Assembly (NCBI RefSeq): GCF_900115585.1
Contig: NZ_FOWZ01000001.1
Coordinates: forward strand, 496,001-560,000
Direction: 5' to 3'
Source of the DNA: Qipengyuania nanhaisediminis
GTDB lineage: Bacteria; Pseudomonadota; Alphaproteobacteria; Sphingomonadales; Sphingomonadaceae
Length of the DNA stretch: 64,000 nucleotides
A program made the translations under genes and the position numbers. Shown in pieces: positions 8,582 through 15,816 of this stretch. Every line of letters starts with the position of its first letter. The first letter of the stretch is position 1. Below the pieces are notes generated by a model. That model searched no databases, was not told the origin of the DNA, and saw nothing but the letters and a program-made list of their open reading frames with translations.

Positions 8582-8898
8582 CCGCCCTGATCTATTGTCC
8601 GTTCCCCGACGAGGATAGCGCGAAGGAAACCGGTCGCGTCCTGATCGAGGAAGGGCTGATAGGCTGCATCAATGTCGGGGCATCAATCTATTCGCTTTTC
8701 GTCTGGAATTCCGAGATCGGGGAAGGCGAAGAGATTCCGGTCCTTATAAAGACGGACAAGTCCTTGCTTGAGCGGGCAATTTCCCGGCTGGAAGACTTGC
8801 ACCCTTACGACACTCCGGCAATACTCGGATGGCCCTGCATCGCCGGATCGGCCACGACCGATTGGCTGGGGCATTTGGGGAGCGGGGTCGATGACTGA
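8578..8898 (+). CDS. cutA: CutA-family divalent cation tolerance protein
   Basis: CutA proteins are small trimeric cytoplasmic proteins linked to copper or other divalent metal tolerance; their exact role is unsettled. The 106-residue product has the ferredoxin-like CutA pattern: an early strand ending in YCPFPDE, AxLIGCINV-like segment (GLIGCINVG), the SLFVWNSEI hairpin and the LHPYDTPAI motif. Translation starts at GTG 8578, inside the ctaA stop region, with a four-base overlap. The next gene overlaps its 3' end by eight bases. Coupling with ctaA (copper/heme oxidase biogenesis) fits a metal-related role. Confidence 0.9.
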   Translation: MTALIYCPFPDEDSAKETGRVLIEEGLIGCINVGASIYSLFVWNSEIGEGEEIPVLIKTDKSLLERAISRLEDLHPYDTPAILGWPCIAGSATTDWLGHLGSGVDD

Positions 8899-9607
8899 CA
8901 GCAAACGGCGACGCGTCTTGCGTGCCCTGGGTGCGCTGGCCTTGCTGCCGATGGGCGCGACGCACGTGATTGCCTCCCCCAGAAAGCCGGTCGCATTTCC
9001 GCAACATCCGATCCGGCTGAGGCGCAAACTGGTCCGCAGCCTTCGTGGAGGTGCCGCCATCGAGGTGGTGCGCGACTGGTCCTGTAAGTTCGAGAAATTG
9101 GGTGCAGGCGCCCGGCTAAGCGGGCAACAGGTAGCCGTCAGCGTACAGGTCCCGCCTCCTCTAAAGGCGATGGCCGCGATCGAGGAGCAGCGGGATGCAA
9201 GCGGTTTCCTGCCATTGGAACTGGATCGTACAGGTTTGATCGTCGACTGGTCGCAAGGGCAGGGCGTCGGCGCCCGCCAGGCCGTCAGACAAGCGATCGA
9301 AATGTTCGACGACGCCTTCGCTAACGCGAGCGAAAGGCAGACCGCGGCGGATTTCGTGACGAATATCGGCAAGACGGCGGCCGAAATGGTCAGCCAGATA
9401 CCGCAGGATCTGATCTATCCTGTCCCCGGGACCCGGATCGACACGCGTCCGGTGGAACTTTCTGAGGGGCTCTCGGGCTCCTACGAAGTGGCGGTGACGG
9501 TCGAGGTCGATCCTGTTAGCGGCCTGCTGCGCACATTCGAGCGAACCGTGGCGACAACTGTCGGCTATACTTCGCGCCAGTCCGGCGAGGTGTGGGAAAT
9601 CGCCTGA
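8891..9607 (+). CDS. unknown secreted protein with Tat-like signal
   Basis: I do not recognise the family of this 238-residue protein. It begins MTDSKRRRVLRALGALALLP, where a twin-arginine-like RRRVL precedes a hydrophobic stretch and an A-S-P region near residue 29. Export by Tat, or less likely Sec, is therefore plausible. The mature part is soluble and mixed alpha/beta. It ends with a strand-rich segment that could be a structural repeat (DPVSGLLRTFERTVATTVGY). ATG 8891 overlaps the cutA stop by eight bases, so the gene is translationally coupled to ctaA-cutA and could assist oxidase or metal handling in the periplasm. Confidence 0.65.
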   Translation: MTDSKRRRVLRALGALALLPMGATHVIASPRKPVAFPQHPIRLRRKLVRSLRGGAAIEVVRDWSCKFEKLGAGARLSGQQVAVSVQVPPPLKAMAAIEEQRDASGFLPLELDRTGLIVDWSQGQGVGARQAVRQAIEMFDDAFANASERQTAADFVTNIGKTAAEMVSQIPQDLIYPVPGTRIDTRPVELSEGLSGSYEVAVTVEVDPVSGLLRTFERTVATTVGYTSRQSGEVWEIA

Positions 9608-9674
9608 TTTATCTCTGCGTACTATTTTACCTCCCCCAAGACGCGCGGAAAAGCTTGACGAATCGAGGTTCAAA

Positions 9675-9686
9675 CGCCAATTGGCG
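9675..9686. promoter_or_regulatory. palindrome in the rplM leader
   Basis: CGCCAATTGGCG is a perfect 12-bp palindrome, about 90 bases before the rplM start. A possible -35 TTGACG lies shortly upstream near 9654. It could be a protein-binding site, or in RNA a short hairpin. No match to the known L13 autoregulatory leader is evident. Confidence 0.3.
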
Positions 9687-9773
9687 CGCGCTCAGCAGGT
9701 CTGATTCAAGGCTTGCGATGTGATTTCGTGTCGGCTGACGGCACGTTGAACTCGAGAAAACGGACATCAAGCC

Positions 9774-10253
9774 ATGAAGGCTCTCACCAAGGTGACCCAG
9801 TCGGCAAAGCCGGCAGAGGTCGAAAAGGACTGGCACATCATCGACGGGGAAAACCTCGTCGTCGGCCGTCTTGCGGCGATTATCGCCAACATCCTGCGCG
9901 GCAAGCACAAGCCGAGCTACACTCCGCACGTCGATTGCGGCGATCACGTCATTGTCATCAACGCCGACAAGGTGAAGTTCACCGGCAAGAAGATGACCGA
10001 CAAGATCTATTACAAGCACACCGGCCACCCCGGCGGCATCAAGGAAACGACCCCAGCCAAGGTGCTGGAAGGCCGTTTCCCCGAGCGCGTCCTGGAAAAG
10101 GCCGTGCAGCGCATGATCCCGCGTGGCCCGCTTGGCCGTGCGCAGATGAAGGCGCTCCACCTCTACAACGGCACCGAGCATCCGCATGAGGGCCAGAAGC
10201 CCAAGACGCTCGACGTCGCTTCGATGAACCGCAAGAACAAGGCTGTTGCATAA
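9774..10253 (+). CDS. rplM: 50S ribosomal protein L13
   Basis: L13 binds 23S rRNA early in large-subunit assembly. The 159-residue product is longer than the E. coli protein (142) because of a C-terminal tail ending [10 protein letters not shown], as is usual in alphaproteobacteria. Recognisable blocks are the [19 protein letters not shown] segment, YKHTGHPGG and the [12 protein letters not shown] motif. rpsI starts on the last base of the rplM stop codon, so the two are translated from one message as in most bacteria. Confidence 0.98.
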   Translation: MKALTKVTQSAKPAEVEKDWHIIDGENLVVGRLAAIIANILRGKHKPSYTPHVDCGDHVIVINADKVKFTGKKMTDKIYYKHTGHPGGIKETTPAKVLEGRFPERVLEKAVQRMIPRGPLGRAQMKALHLYNGTEHPHEGQKPKTLDVASMNRKNKAVA

Positions 10254-10777
10254 TGGCTGACGAAACCAAGAACGAAACCGTCTCGGATCTCGCAGATCTG
10301 AAGGACATCGCCGGCGACGCACCCGAGGGTGATTCGGCAGAGATCGCTGCCAAGGCCGACGTTCCCCTGCGCGAGCAGGAACTCGACGCCCAGGGCCGCG
10401 CTTATGCAACCGGTCGTCGTAAGGACGCTACCGCACGCGTCTGGCTCGTCCCGGGCAGCGGCAAGGTCACCGTCAACGGCCGCGATCAGGAAGTGTACTT
10501 CGCACGTCCGACGCTGCGCCTCGTGATCGACCAGCCGTTCGCCATCACCGAGCGCCAGGGTCAGTACGACGTGGTCGCCACCGTCAAGGGCGGCGGTCTC
10601 TCGGGCCAGGCAGGCGCCGTGAAGCACGGTATCTCGCAGGCACTCGCCAAGTACGAGCCGGCCCTGCGTTCGACGGTCAAAGCCGCCGGCTTCCTCACCC
10701 GCGACAGCCGCGTGGTCGAGCGTAAGAAGTACGGCCGCGCCAAGGCACGTCGTAGCTTCCAGTTCTCGAAGCGTTAA
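10253..10777 (+). CDS. rpsI: 30S ribosomal protein S9
   Basis: S9 lies on the small-subunit head, and its C-terminal tail (here RRSFQFSKR) reaches the P-site tRNA. The 174-residue protein is longer than E. coli S9 (130) because of an acidic N-terminal extension of about 45 residues (rich in D, E and A), a feature of sphingomonad S9. The conserved core runs from [15 protein letters not shown] through the [10 protein letters not shown] block. A strong intrinsic terminator follows 34 bp after the stop. Confidence 0.97.
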   Translation: MADETKNETVSDLADLKDIAGDAPEGDSAEIAAKADVPLREQELDAQGRAYATGRRKDATARVWLVPGSGKVTVNGRDQEVYFARPTLRLVIDQPFAITERQGQYDVVATVKGGGLSGQAGAVKHGISQALAKYEPALRSTVKAAGFLTRDSRVVERKKYGRAKARRSFQFSKR

Positions 10778-10810
10778 TTCGCTTCACAAGGTTCTTTACG
10801 AACACCGAGG

Positions 10811-10842
10811 AAGGGCGGCTCCGGTTGGGGCCGCCCTTTTCG
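10811..10842 (+). terminator. intrinsic terminator of rplM-rpsI
   Basis: A perfect 9-bp stem AAGGGCGGC/GCCGCCCTT (10811-10819 with 10830-10838) is followed by TTCGTTTG. It ends the rplM-rpsI transcript, and the inverse reading could also serve the leftward small membrane gene that ends at 10885. Confidence 0.8.
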
Positions 10843-10884
10843 TTTGTACTTCTGAGAATTGCTGCGGAGCCAGTCGCCCGGCTG

Positions 10885-11082
10885 TCAGCGCTGGATCATC
10901 ATGATCATCCAGGCGAGACCGGTGCCTGCGAAAAAGAGCGGCCAGCTCCACCAGAACTCGTACTGCATCATGTCGGCACGAAAGATCGACAGGAAGCCGC
11001 CGCGCGACCCCTGCGATCCGATGATCAATGCGACCACGAAGGTCAGGATGCCCCCAAGGGGCACAGCTTTGACAAATTCCAT
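10885..11082 (-). CDS. small two-helix membrane protein
   Basis: A 65-residue protein with two predicted membrane helices (VPLGGILTFVVALIIG and WWSWPLFFAGTGLAWMIM) joined by a polar loop. I do not recognise a named family. ATG 11082 is preferred over an earlier in-frame ATG at 11112 because AGGGAA precedes it at good spacing. It stands alone between the rpsI terminator and the phosphoesterase gene, reading left. Confidence 0.65.
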   Translation of the reverse strand: MEFVKAVPLGGILTFVVALIIGSQGSRGGFLSIFRADMMQYEFWWSWPLFFAGTGLAWMIMMIQR

Positions 11083-11146
11083 CGCCAGTTTCCCTTTGTA
11101 GAAAACCGACATCGCAGAAACTGGTTAAAATCTGCTTAGGCGACGA

Positions 11147-12007
11147 TCAGTGAACCGGCGGGTCAACCCGAGGGATTTGCCGGACGGGAGCGACCGGCTC
11201 TCCCGGGCTGCGGGGAGGCAGTGCATTTTCAGGGACATCGTCGATCTGCATGTCACCGGTCTGCACGTCCTCCAGATTGCGCACTGTGACAGAAAGCCGC
11301 TCGCCGTCCCACGCAATTTCGTTGAAGCTGGGCGGTGTAGACCGCGTCCTCTTCGACAGCGTACCGGCACCGATCATCCGGACGGGGCCCTCTACCGTGT
11401 CCTCGAGAATATCAAAGGCGTCATGCACGTGACCGGATAAGACGGCCGCGACCGGACGTTTTGCCAGTTCGCGCAGCGCCTTGTCACCGTTCTTCGTCAG
11501 CGCAGTCCCTTGCGTGCCAACCTCGCGAAGCGGGTGATGCACTGTGACAAGAGCCTTCTCGCCCGCTGGCAGGTTGTCGATCATCCGCAGGCATTTTTCG
11601 AGAGCGGCGTCGGTGACCCATCCCTTGGACCAGTTCAGTCGCGGCTGTGCGCGCACAGCTGTCTTCAGGGGTATTATGGCGAGACAGCCCAGGTCGATTT
11701 CGCGTTCGACCTTCTCGCTCATTCCACGAAAGCGGCGATATGGATCTAAGAAGCGTTCGATCGGGTTGAAATACGGCATGTCGTGATTGCCGACTTCGAC
11801 AGTCACCGGGGCGTCCAGCGAATTGATCCAGCTTGTCGCCGCCGCGAATTCACGATGTCGCGCCCGCATGGTCAAGTCGCCGGTAATCGCCACGGCGTCG
11901 GGACGCTTCTCTGAAATCTCCTGTTTCACCCAGTCGAGGGCGCGATTGTTTTCGAGCCCGAAATGAATGTCCGAAAGATGGAATATGCGCCGTGCGTCAG
12001 TAGCCAT
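11147..12007 (-). CDS. metallophosphoesterase (calcineurin-like)
   Basis: This 286-residue cytoplasmic protein has the full two-metal phosphoesterase signature in order: LSDIHFG (D13, H15), ITGDLTM, GNHDMP, VHHPLRE and SGHVHDAF. The layout resembles cyclic-nucleotide phosphodiesterases of the CpdA/Icc class, but substrate cannot be read from sequence. It overlaps the 3' end of the lipid-kinase-like gene by 11 bases, so the two are co-transcribed and probably coupled. The C-terminal tail is proline-rich. Confidence 0.88.
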   Translation of the reverse strand: MATDARRIFHLSDIHFGLENNRALDWVKQEISEKRPDAVAITGDLTMRARHREFAAATSWINSLDAPVTVEVGNHDMPYFNPIERFLDPYRRFRGMSEKVEREIDLGCLAIIPLKTAVRAQPRLNWSKGWVTDAALEKCLRMIDNLPAGEKALVTVHHPLREVGTQGTALTKNGDKALRELAKRPVAAVLSGHVHDAFDILEDTVEGPVRMIGAGTLSKRTRSTPPSFNEIAWDGERLSVTVRNLEDVQTGDMQIDDVPENALPPRSPGEPVAPVRQIPRVDPPVH

Positions 12008-12854
12008 GGTGTGTCGCTAGCAGATCAACCTCGCATGCAGCCACCGTGAATGCGGATCCGGCGCTCACTTTGCCCTTCTCCCCATCCACGAGGACGGGAA
12101 TATCCTGCTTCTGCTGGCTTTCGAACACCATCTCGTCGACGAGGCCGAGCCTTTCGTGAGGGCCCTCTCGGAACCTGCGGCGCAAGAGGGAGAAACCGTG
12201 GCGCAGGTAATCCGTCGTCGTGTCGGCGTAATACCCGTCGAGCTGCATACCGCGATGGGATGGTGTGATTTCAACCAGGGGATAGCCGTCCCTGCGCCCG
12301 AGCGCGGGCTCGAGACAATGAATCTTGTCACCTCCCGCGGTCTGCGCGACCGCGTCGCCGGTTTCTTCTGAGAGCGCGGCGACGTCCACGTCGCGCATGG
12401 CCTCGCGCACATCGCCCCAAGCGGTTGCCGGCCCCACAAGCAGCCCTGCGAGTGCATCGCCCGCTTCGCAGCGTGCGATATTGGGCCTGACCCTGCGTCC
12501 TGCGCCCTTGGCAACACGCGTCACAATCGTTTCGAGATCGGCGTCTTCACCGTGCAACCTCTTGCACAGGAGGTTCATCGTGCCTCCCGGCAGCACGAGG
12601 ATTTCACCTGACCATCCGTAGAGATTGGTGATGGCCGCATTCAACGTGCCGTCCCCCGTGAAGATGGCGAGGCGTTCGATCCCGGCATTTTCGAGGTCTT
12701 CGGCGTTCGGCAGTTCTTCGTCCGGGAAGCATATCCGCCGCGAGATGTTAAAGCCGTGATCGCAGCAATAGGTGTCGAGCGTTTCAAGCGCAGCGTCGCT
12801 ATTGCTGCCGCTTTCGGCGTTGCACAGAAGCCAGATGGTTTCCTCAGTCGGCAT
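11997..12854 (-). CDS. diacylglycerol-kinase-family lipid kinase
   Basis: The 285-residue product has the DAGK catalytic fold with the nucleotide-binding FTGDGTLNAAI (near residue 65) and the LPGGTMNLL loop. Bacterial relatives phosphorylate diacylglycerol or other lipids, or sphingoid bases. In a sphingolipid-making order such as Sphingomonadales the latter is worth considering. The first strand motif LLCNAESGS is somewhat different from the usual NPxSG. It is paired with the following metallophosphoesterase by an 11-base overlap, a possible kinase/phosphatase pair acting on one pool. Confidence 0.82.
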   Translation of the reverse strand: MPTEETIWLLCNAESGSNSDAALETLDTYCCDHGFNISRRICFPDEELPNAEDLENAGIERLAIFTGDGTLNAAITNLYGWSGEILVLPGGTMNLLCKRLHGEDADLETIVTRVAKGAGRRVRPNIARCEAGDALAGLLVGPATAWGDVREAMRDVDVAALSEETGDAVAQTAGGDKIHCLEPALGRRDGYPLVEITPSHRGMQLDGYYADTTTDYLRHGFSLLRRRFREGPHERLGLVDEMVFESQQKQDIPVLVDGEKGKVSAGSAFTVAACEVDLLATHHGY

Positions 12855-12893
12855 AGGGGTTTAGCGCGCCAGCTCCGAGGCGGTTCCCTGCGG

Positions 12894-13160
12894 CTATATC
12901 CGGCCCGACAAAACCAGCCACGCCGTCCCGAGATTCAGCACGCTATAGACGCCATACGCAGTGACCGCGCCGGGCCATCCGTTACCCGCCAGAAGCATCG
13001 CGGCCAGCAACACTAAAAACTCGAAGCCGAGCGACATGCGGCCTCCGGCGCTGCGGTAAAAGCCGGGGAGCGCATCGAGCATGGGGTGTCCACTGTCGAG
13101 CACGGCCCGATGAACGGCAAAATTTGCGACCCCAAGAACGAAAAGAACAACCAGAAGCAT
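12894..13160 (-). CDS. small membrane protein, unknown
   Basis: An 88-residue protein of three hydrophobic segments (LLVVLFVLGVANFAVH, EFLVLLAAMLLAG and GVYSVLNLGTAWLVL). No family is recognised. ATG 13160 is placed at the start of the first helix. The frame is open to 13235, which would add 25 hydrophilic residues, and neither start has a good ribosome site. It precedes the lipid-kinase gene by 39 bp in the same direction and could be part of that unit. Confidence 0.55.
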   Translation of the reverse strand: MLLVVLFVLGVANFAVHRAVLDSGHPMLDALPGFYRSAGGRMSLGFEFLVLLAAMLLAGNGWPGAVTAYGVYSVLNLGTAWLVLSGRI

Positions 13161-13268
13161 AGGGGCGAAAGAATAGGCTTGTCGTTCGCAGATTGCGAAT
13201 CGCGCTTCGTCGGAGGTTGAACGCAAATCGTCCAATCGCCGTCGCCGCCGGTCGATACAGGCGTGCGA

Positions 13269-13280
13269 CTACAGTTGTAG
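13269..13280. promoter_or_regulatory. BlaI/CopY-type TACA-N2-TGTA dyad before urcA
   Basis: CTACAGTTGTAG is a perfect 12-bp dyad containing TACA-N2-TGTA, the operator core bound by BlaI/MecI/CopY-family repressors. It lies 85-96 bases before the urcA start, in promoter range. No BlaI-family gene lies nearby, so the regulator would act in trans. Confidence 0.4.
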
Positions 13281-13364
13281 CTGAGTAATACGGTGTGCAG
13301 CGGCAGGCCCTACCCCAACAGTCCCCCTAGACACCCGGGGCCTGCCGCCAACTGGAGAGATGTT

Positions 13365-13670
13365 ATGAAGACCCCCCTGATTATGCTCGCCGCCATTGCC
13401 CTTGCAGCGCCCGGAGCCGCATCTGCAAACAAGGCGCAGGAAGAAACGATTTCAGTCGAATATCGCGACCTCAACCTGTCCTCGCCGGAAGGCCTGGAAC
13501 GCCTGGAATTCCGCATCGAAGCGGCAGCACGGAAGGTTTGCGGCCTCGACGAAACGCGCCTCGGATCGCGCATCCGCAGCCGCGATTCCCAGCGCTGCTA
13601 TGATGAAACCAAGGAAACGATCGATGCCCAGTTTGCTGCCGTCGTAGAACGGCACGCAAGAGGCGGCTGA
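13365..13670 (+). CDS. UrcA family protein
   Basis: A 101-residue exported protein with a Sec signal peptide (MKTPLIMLAAIALAAPGAASA) and the UrcA-family core: VEYRDLNLSSPEGLERLEFRIEAAARKVC in outline, with two cysteines (VCGL and RCYDE) that may form a disulfide. Function is unknown; the family is common in Sphingomonadales and Caulobacterales. ATG 13365 follows GGAGA at proper spacing; the frame is open from 13293 without support. It is flanked by a BlaI-type dyad upstream and an intrinsic terminator downstream, so it is a single-gene transcript. Confidence 0.85.
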   Translation: MKTPLIMLAAIALAAPGAASANKAQEETISVEYRDLNLSSPEGLERLEFRIEAAARKVCGLDETRLGSRIRSRDSQRCYDETKETIDAQFAAVVERHARGG

Positions 13671-13694
13671 TACCCCCAGTCCGTCTAATCCTCT

Positions 13695-13739
13695 GGACCC
13701 CGATCGGAATGCAGTCCCCCGGTCGGGGTCCTCCCTTTT
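13695..13739 (+). terminator. intrinsic terminator of urcA
   Basis: A 13-bp stem with one G-U type wobble pairs 13695-13707 with 13719-13731 (GGACCCCGATCGG/CCGGTCGGGGTCC), with an 11-base loop, followed by TCCCTTTTC. It closes the urcA transcript. Confidence 0.8.
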
Positions 13740-13760
13740 CCCAGGTAACTCGCCAGACTA

Positions 13761-14498
13761 TTAACGGCCCGCCATCGCCTTGACCTTGGGCAGGTAAGTC
13801 CGCCCGATGCGCAGTGCCTCACCGTCATCCATTTCCACCGACCACACGCCAAGCCCATCGTGGCGCAGGCCCTTGATGTGTTCCTTCTTGAGGATGGTCG
13901 AACGGTGGATGCGGATGAATTTCGCCGGGTCCAGCCGCTTTTCCAACCCCGCGATCGTCTGCAGCAGGAGATAGGACCTGTCTCCGACGTGCAGGCGCAC
14001 GTAATCGCGTTCGGCATCGATGCGGCTTACTTCATCGGTTTCGATCCGAATGAGTTCGCTACGATGCGGGATCCACAATTCCTCGAGCCATTTGCTCTCG
14101 CTGCGCTCGGTATCGGTGCGCCGTGACAGGGCGCGCTGGATTGCGCGCTCCAGCCTTTCCGGTTTGACCGGCTTCAGCACATAATCGACTGCGTCGAGGT
14201 CGAAGGCCTCGACCGCGTAGTTATCGTGCGCGGTAACGAATACGACCGCCGGCCGTTCGTCTTGGCCGGCCAGTTCGCGGGCGACGGAAAGGCCATCTAC
14301 CTCGGGCATGGTCATGTCGAGCAGGATCAGGTCGGGGCCCAGGGCCTCGATCAAGCGCAGCGCCTGCGCACCGTCGCTGGCAGTGCCCACGACCGAAAGG
14401 TCTTCCATTTTCGCGCAGATCACCTGCATGCGCTCAACCGCAAGCGGCTCGTCATCGACGATCAGGGTTTTGAGTTTATCGCCGTTCTCGTCAGCCAT
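13761..14498 (-). CDS. LytTR response regulator
   Basis: A 245-residue two-component response regulator: a receiver domain with phospho-acceptor Asp61 (ILLDMTMPEVDG), acidic pair DD at 15-16 and Lys in LKPVKPER, then a C-terminal LytTR DNA-binding domain (about 145-245, with YVRLHV and RIHRSTI). Its ATG overlaps the end of the upstream histidine kinase by eight bases, so it is the kinase's partner. Such pairs regulate cell-surface or stress genes; the targets are not visible here. Confidence 0.93.
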   Translation of the reverse strand: MADENGDKLKTLIVDDEPLAVERMQVICAKMEDLSVVGTASDGAQALRLIEALGPDLILLDMTMPEVDGLSVARELAGQDERPAVVFVTAHDNYAVEAFDLDAVDYVLKPVKPERLERAIQRALSRRTDTERSESKWLEELWIPHRSELIRIETDEVSRIDAERDYVRLHVGDRSYLLLQTIAGLEKRLDPAKFIRIHRSTILKKEHIKGLRHDGLGVWSVEMDDGEALRIGRTYLPKVKAMAGR

Positions 14499-15717
14499 GC
14501 TTCACCATCGGTAGTCGGAGTTCTGTTTCATAACCGTCGAGCGATGCGCCGGATGTGATCGATGCCTCGTTCCCGAACCGCGCCTCCAGACGATCGCGTA
14601 CATTGGCGAGGCCGATTCCGAAGCCGCCCTTGTGCCCGCTTGGCATTCCCGGACCGTCGTCACTGACACGCAGCACCAGCCGGCCGTATTCCTCGCGCGC
14701 GACGATCCTGATGGTCACCGGCTTGTTGCTGGCCGAAACCCCGTACTTGACCGAATTTTCGACTAGCGGCTGCAAGATCATGCCGGGCACTTTCAACTGG
14801 GCAAGGTCTCGGGGAAGGTCGACATCGACCTTCAGCCGCTCGGGGAAACGAACAGACTCAATCTCGAGGTAGTGCTCCTGCAGGTCGATTTCGTCTTCGA
14901 GCGTTACATCGCCGGTGGAATCGTCGGCGAGAGAGTGGCGATAGAACCGCGAGATCGACTGGATCATCTGTTCGGCGCGATCCTCCTTGCCGGTCATCAC
15001 CAAGGCTGAAAGGGAATTGAGCGTATTGAACAGGAAGTGCGGATTGACCTGATAACGCAAGCTGCGCAGCTCGGCCGCCTTCGCCGCACTCCTGAACCGC
15101 TCGCCCCTGCGCTCTGCGGCCCTGGCCTGAACTCCGGCGAACATTGCCAGATAGAGCGCGGCCCACGCGAGCAGCAGGAAATAGCGGCTGAGCGCGAGGT
15201 CCGTCAGTCGGCGCCAGGTGTCGGCAGCAGTCGGTGCCGGTTCGATTACGATGGATGCCGTGACGGTCTGGCTATCGGCATCGGGTGATCCGTCGCCCGC
15301 TCCTCCGTTATCGGGAATGGGCGCGGGCACATCGAGGAGAAGGTTACCCGATTCGTCGCGGCGGATATTTAGGCCCCTCTTCGCGCCTATTTCCTGCCGG
15401 ACCTGGTCTTCGATGGGCGAGAAAACCATGGTGTTGATCTGCGCAATCAGCAGCGAGGCAGGCGCGGCCATGACGATGGCCACCCACATCTTCACCGCCA
15501 GCGTGTGGCGCATGAAGAGCCGGATACATAGCCACAGCAGGACGGTTACCCCCGCCCCCGCGACACAGACCAGGAAACGGCGCCACAGCAGCGCGTCCTG
15601 CATTTCCAGACCGACAACCGCACCGCGGGCTGTGATCAGCAGGAAATAGGCCAGCCACAGCCCCGCGATCGAGACGAGGACCGTCCTGACCGGGACATTG
15701 GCGACTTCCGAATTCAT
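14491..15717 (-). CDS. LytS/YehU-type sensor histidine kinase
   Basis: A membrane sensor kinase of about 408 residues. It has four N-terminal membrane helices in two pairs with a periplasmic loop of about 80 residues (about 95-175), another helix near 183-200, and the His_kinase domain with the acceptor His227 in QVNPHFLFNTLNSL. This is followed by an HATPase with N box LVENSVKYG and glycine-rich DDGPGM and GIGLANVRDR. I chose ATG 15717 over TTG 15735. A leftward terminator-like hairpin lies directly upstream. It is co-translated with the LytTR regulator. Confidence 0.93.
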   Translation of the reverse strand: MNSEVANVPVRTVLVSIAGLWLAYFLLITARGAVVGLEMQDALLWRRFLVCVAGAGVTVLLWLCIRLFMRHTLAVKMWVAIVMAAPASLLIAQINTMVFSPIEDQVRQEIGAKRGLNIRRDESGNLLLDVPAPIPDNGGAGDGSPDADSQTVTASIVIEPAPTAADTWRRLTDLALSRYFLLLAWAALYLAMFAGVQARAAERRGERFRSAAKAAELRSLRYQVNPHFLFNTLNSLSALVMTGKEDRAEQMIQSISRFYRHSLADDSTGDVTLEDEIDLQEHYLEIESVRFPERLKVDVDLPRDLAQLKVPGMILQPLVENSVKYGVSASNKPVTIRIVAREEYGRLVLRVSDDGPGMPSGHKGGFGIGLANVRDRLEARFGNEASITSGASLDGYETELRLPMVKHG

Positions 15718-15732
15718 CTGGCGTTCAGCGTT

Positions 15733-15755
15733 CAAAACAGGCCCTATGTGCCTGT
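15733..15755 (-). terminator. terminator-like hairpin after fumarase
   Basis: On the minus strand the stem ACAGGC/GCCTGT (15755-15750 with 15742-15737, 7-nt loop) is followed by TTTTG, an intrinsic terminator pattern downstream of the fumarase gene. It ends 16 bases before the histidine-kinase ATG, so it may act as an attenuator if transcription reads from fumarase into the kinase. Confidence 0.5.
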
Positions 15756-15816
15756 CTGCCGGTCACAAGGGAAGTCCGGCGGTCGAACGGCTCATGCCGT
15801 TGGTCGATGATGAATG

